Source: Rhizophagus sp. LPA8_4_AMF
Lineage: Eukaryota; Glomeromycota; Glomeromycetes; Glomerales; Glomeraceae
DNA length: 22,883 bases
Direction of reading: 5' to 3'
Assembly: GCA_021464525.1 (NCBI GenBank)
Contig: JADRCO010001066.1
Coordinates: forward strand, 1 to 22,883
Shown one piece after another: positions 21,231 to 22,883 of this stretch. A model generated the notes under the pieces. That model ran no database searches. It worked only from the letters and a program-made list of their open reading frames with translations, and was not told where the DNA came from. Position 1 is the first letter of the stretch; every line of letters starts with the position of its first letter. A program made the translations under genes and the position numbers.

Positions 21231-21653
21231 AAAATATATATGGAAAGAAATTAGATAATTAATAAAGAATACCTAATTTTTGATTTTCATTTTATTGTAC
21301 AAAAGGGTGGCAGAATTTTGATAAAAATCTTTTTATTACAATAAAATAAAATGTTATAATAGAATATTATGAAAAGTATTTTTAAATACATGTAAATTTG
21401 TTAAAATTAAAAAAATGGAAAAAAAACAGATTGGAATGCCAAAACTCATAAAGTATTAGTATTAATATGATAGTGATGATGATGATGGTGAGAAAGATAA
21501 TGAAATAAATGTATAGGTTTAAATTTTAAATGGAAGATTTTATTTTTGTTTTCTTATGATAACAAATTTTGAAATAAATAATGTAATTGTGAATGCTTTC
21601 AAAAATAATACAGTAAATTATAAAAATATAATAATTTGATAATTAAATATATA

Positions 21654-21804
21654 AACTGTGATTTGAACCATAACCTAAACTGCAGTTTAGCTGCAGTTTG
21701 AACTGTGATTTGCACTAAATAATAAACTGCAGTTAGTTCAGTTTTCTGTCTAAACCACTGGTTTATAAACCGAACTGATTTAAACTGAACTGATACCATC
21801 CTTA
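21654..21804. repeat. Right terminal inverted repeat of hAT-like element
   Basis: The inverted counterpart of the left end, finishing CCATCCTTA. It is rich in AAACTGCAGTTT-like palindromic motifs. A 70-codon minus-strand frame over it (21599-21811) is a by-product of these repeats. Confidence 0.65.
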
Positions 21805-21812
21805 ATACCAAC
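21805..21812. repeat. Target-site duplication, right copy
   Basis: ATACCAAC, one base different from the left copy at 20119-20126. Confidence 0.65.
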
Positions 21813-22883
21813 TTTATATATAGTATTCTTCAGATAATCATACATATAATAGTTTATATAACTTTATAGTAGTTAGTTATGAAAATCTAAATAGTTTAAG
21901 CTAGGGCTGGTGGTTATACTCTTATAAGTGTTTGATGATTTTGGTCGGCATAATCCTTAAATAATTGTAGAAATCTAACTGAAGTAATTTCAGATGTAAT
22001 TATATGATTTCTAATGCTGTTCATGTATATTAGTAGCTGAATACAGCTACGCATACTAACTTTATATAATTTGCTAAATGTAAAGAAACTTCATGGAAAT
22101 TATGGAGAGATCGAGATGGTTAAGAATAATTTTGTTAGTAATTATATGGTAATTCTGATATTTATAGAAGTAAACTTTAACTACGAAGTAGTGTAATAGG
22201 TCATCAAGTTGCCTTCTTAAGATCATAAGGAGCGATATTTCTAAGATTGGGTTATTTCATATACCTCTACTTACACAGAAAAAATATAAGTTGATAATAT
22301 ACAGATAGGGTTTATTTTAAGTGAATGATAGATATTTATGATTTAATAATATTATTTTTTATTTTAGATAGCATTATTATATATATTATATTTTCTATTT
22401 TGAGACTTAATAAAATTATAAATGTATTACAAAAGCAGAGAAAAAAATAAAATAAAAGTATTTTCAGCATTCAGTAATCAGAATCCAATGATCTATAGTT
22501 CATTTAAAAACTCTAATTAAAATGAATTACATATTGGTAAATTTGTTCACTTTACGTTAAATGCTAAATTTTGATGATTTTCATAATTTTTGTCACCCAA
22601 AACCAGTTTGTAATATCATAAAATCACCTGATAGACCATCACTTGACTAAATAATAAGTTGAGTAAAAATCTACATTTGCGAAACTTAAATTATTCAATG
22701 TAAAATAGACGCAAAAAAACCCATTTCGTTAACAAAAAACCCATTTCTCACCTGCTTAGTATTTTTAATGTGTATTATTAGAAAGTAAGTATGTTTTAAT
22801 AAAACAAAAAGTAAAATAAAAATTTATATAGGTACAATAGCTATGAATATTTATAAAAGTATTTTAAGACTCATTTAATATTT
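21813..22883. other. AT-rich stretch to the window end, no recognisable gene
   Basis: No frame of note. A 14-nt direct repeat AAAAAACCCATTTC occurs twice around 22714-22748. Otherwise featureless. Confidence 0.5.

Larger units (their letters stand above)
20127..21804. mobile_element. Non-autonomous hAT-like DNA transposon carrying a mini-exon array
   Basis: The left end TAGGGATAATATCAGTTTAA pairs with the reverse complement of the right end TAAGGATGGTATCAGTTCAG. Deeper in, TTATGGCTCAAATCACAGTT (20237-20256) matches the inverted right copy at 21654-21673 at 19 of 20 bases. The terminal inverted repeats are thus about 130 and 150 bp, diverged with gaps, and rich in CAGTTTGA/TCAAACTG subterminal motifs. 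Both tips fit the YARNG start known for hAT elements, and 8-bp direct repeats flank them. No transposase frame is present; the interior is taken up by an exon-like tandem array (20637-21230) and AT-rich DNA with a short GAT run. It is clearly old, since the ends and target copies have drifted. Confidence 0.72.

Noticed and set aside
21599..21811. 70-codon minus-strand frame
   Set aside because: It lies over the right inverted repeat of the hAT-like element; its residues come from CAGTTTGA-type motif repeats.
1..22883. tRNA, rRNA and CRISPR features
   Set aside because: I saw no T-loop consensus in a cloverleaf context, no rRNA-like block and no regularly spaced identical repeats with unique spacers of CRISPR type; the array at 20637-21230 has splice-like borders instead.

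Overview
The window reads as nuclear DNA of a fungus with a very AT-rich genome. Coding islands are split by short GT-AG introns (about 60-160 bp, donors often GTAAGT or GTATGT, acceptors T-rich ending in TAG or CAG) and sit in long AT-rich stretches full of DNA-transposon remains. The mix of gene types (a degenerate F-box protein, a class I methyltransferase, a small seven-helix membrane protein, pogo/Tigger-like and hAT-like relics) fits an early-diverging lineage. My best guess is an arbuscular mycorrhizal (Glomeromycotina, Rhizophagus-like) genome; that assignment is inference from style, not a database match.

Layout: 1-114 holds the edge of a CENP-B/pogo-type transposase relic (- strand). 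About 3.3 kb without a recognisable gene follows. From 5651 down to 3478 (- strand) there is a six-exon gene for a multi-pass membrane protein fused to a spermidine-synthase-like Rossmann domain. From 5652 to 10424 I see only short repeats and one broken coding relic (8397-8891, - strand) that keeps an intron but has three in-frame stops. From 10425 to 11829 (+) a five-exon gene encodes a seven-helix membrane protein. From 13622 to 14953 (+) a five-exon gene encodes a SAM-dependent methyltransferase. From 15589 to 17076 (+) a single-exon gene encodes an F-box/leucine-rich protein.

The right third is transposon territory. It holds a 466-bp near-perfect palindrome flanked by TTAA (18724-19189), a 555-bp element with 20-nt inverted ends flanked by TA (19268-19822), and a 1,678-bp hAT-like non-autonomous element (20127-21804) with divergent terminal inverted repeats and an 8-bp target duplication matching at 7 of 8 bases. 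Inside the last lies the most unusual structure of the window: a tandem array of about 35-nt exon-like blocks, each preceded by a polypyrimidine-TTTTAG acceptor and most followed by a GTATA donor-like sequence. The blocks alternate between two types, and the spacers share a hairpin. It looks like a mobile cassette of spliceable mini-exons.

The four intact genes show no operon-like logic and appear to be independently transcribed. Exon boundaries were read by eye from splice consensus and frame continuity; all four coding sequences join without a frame break.
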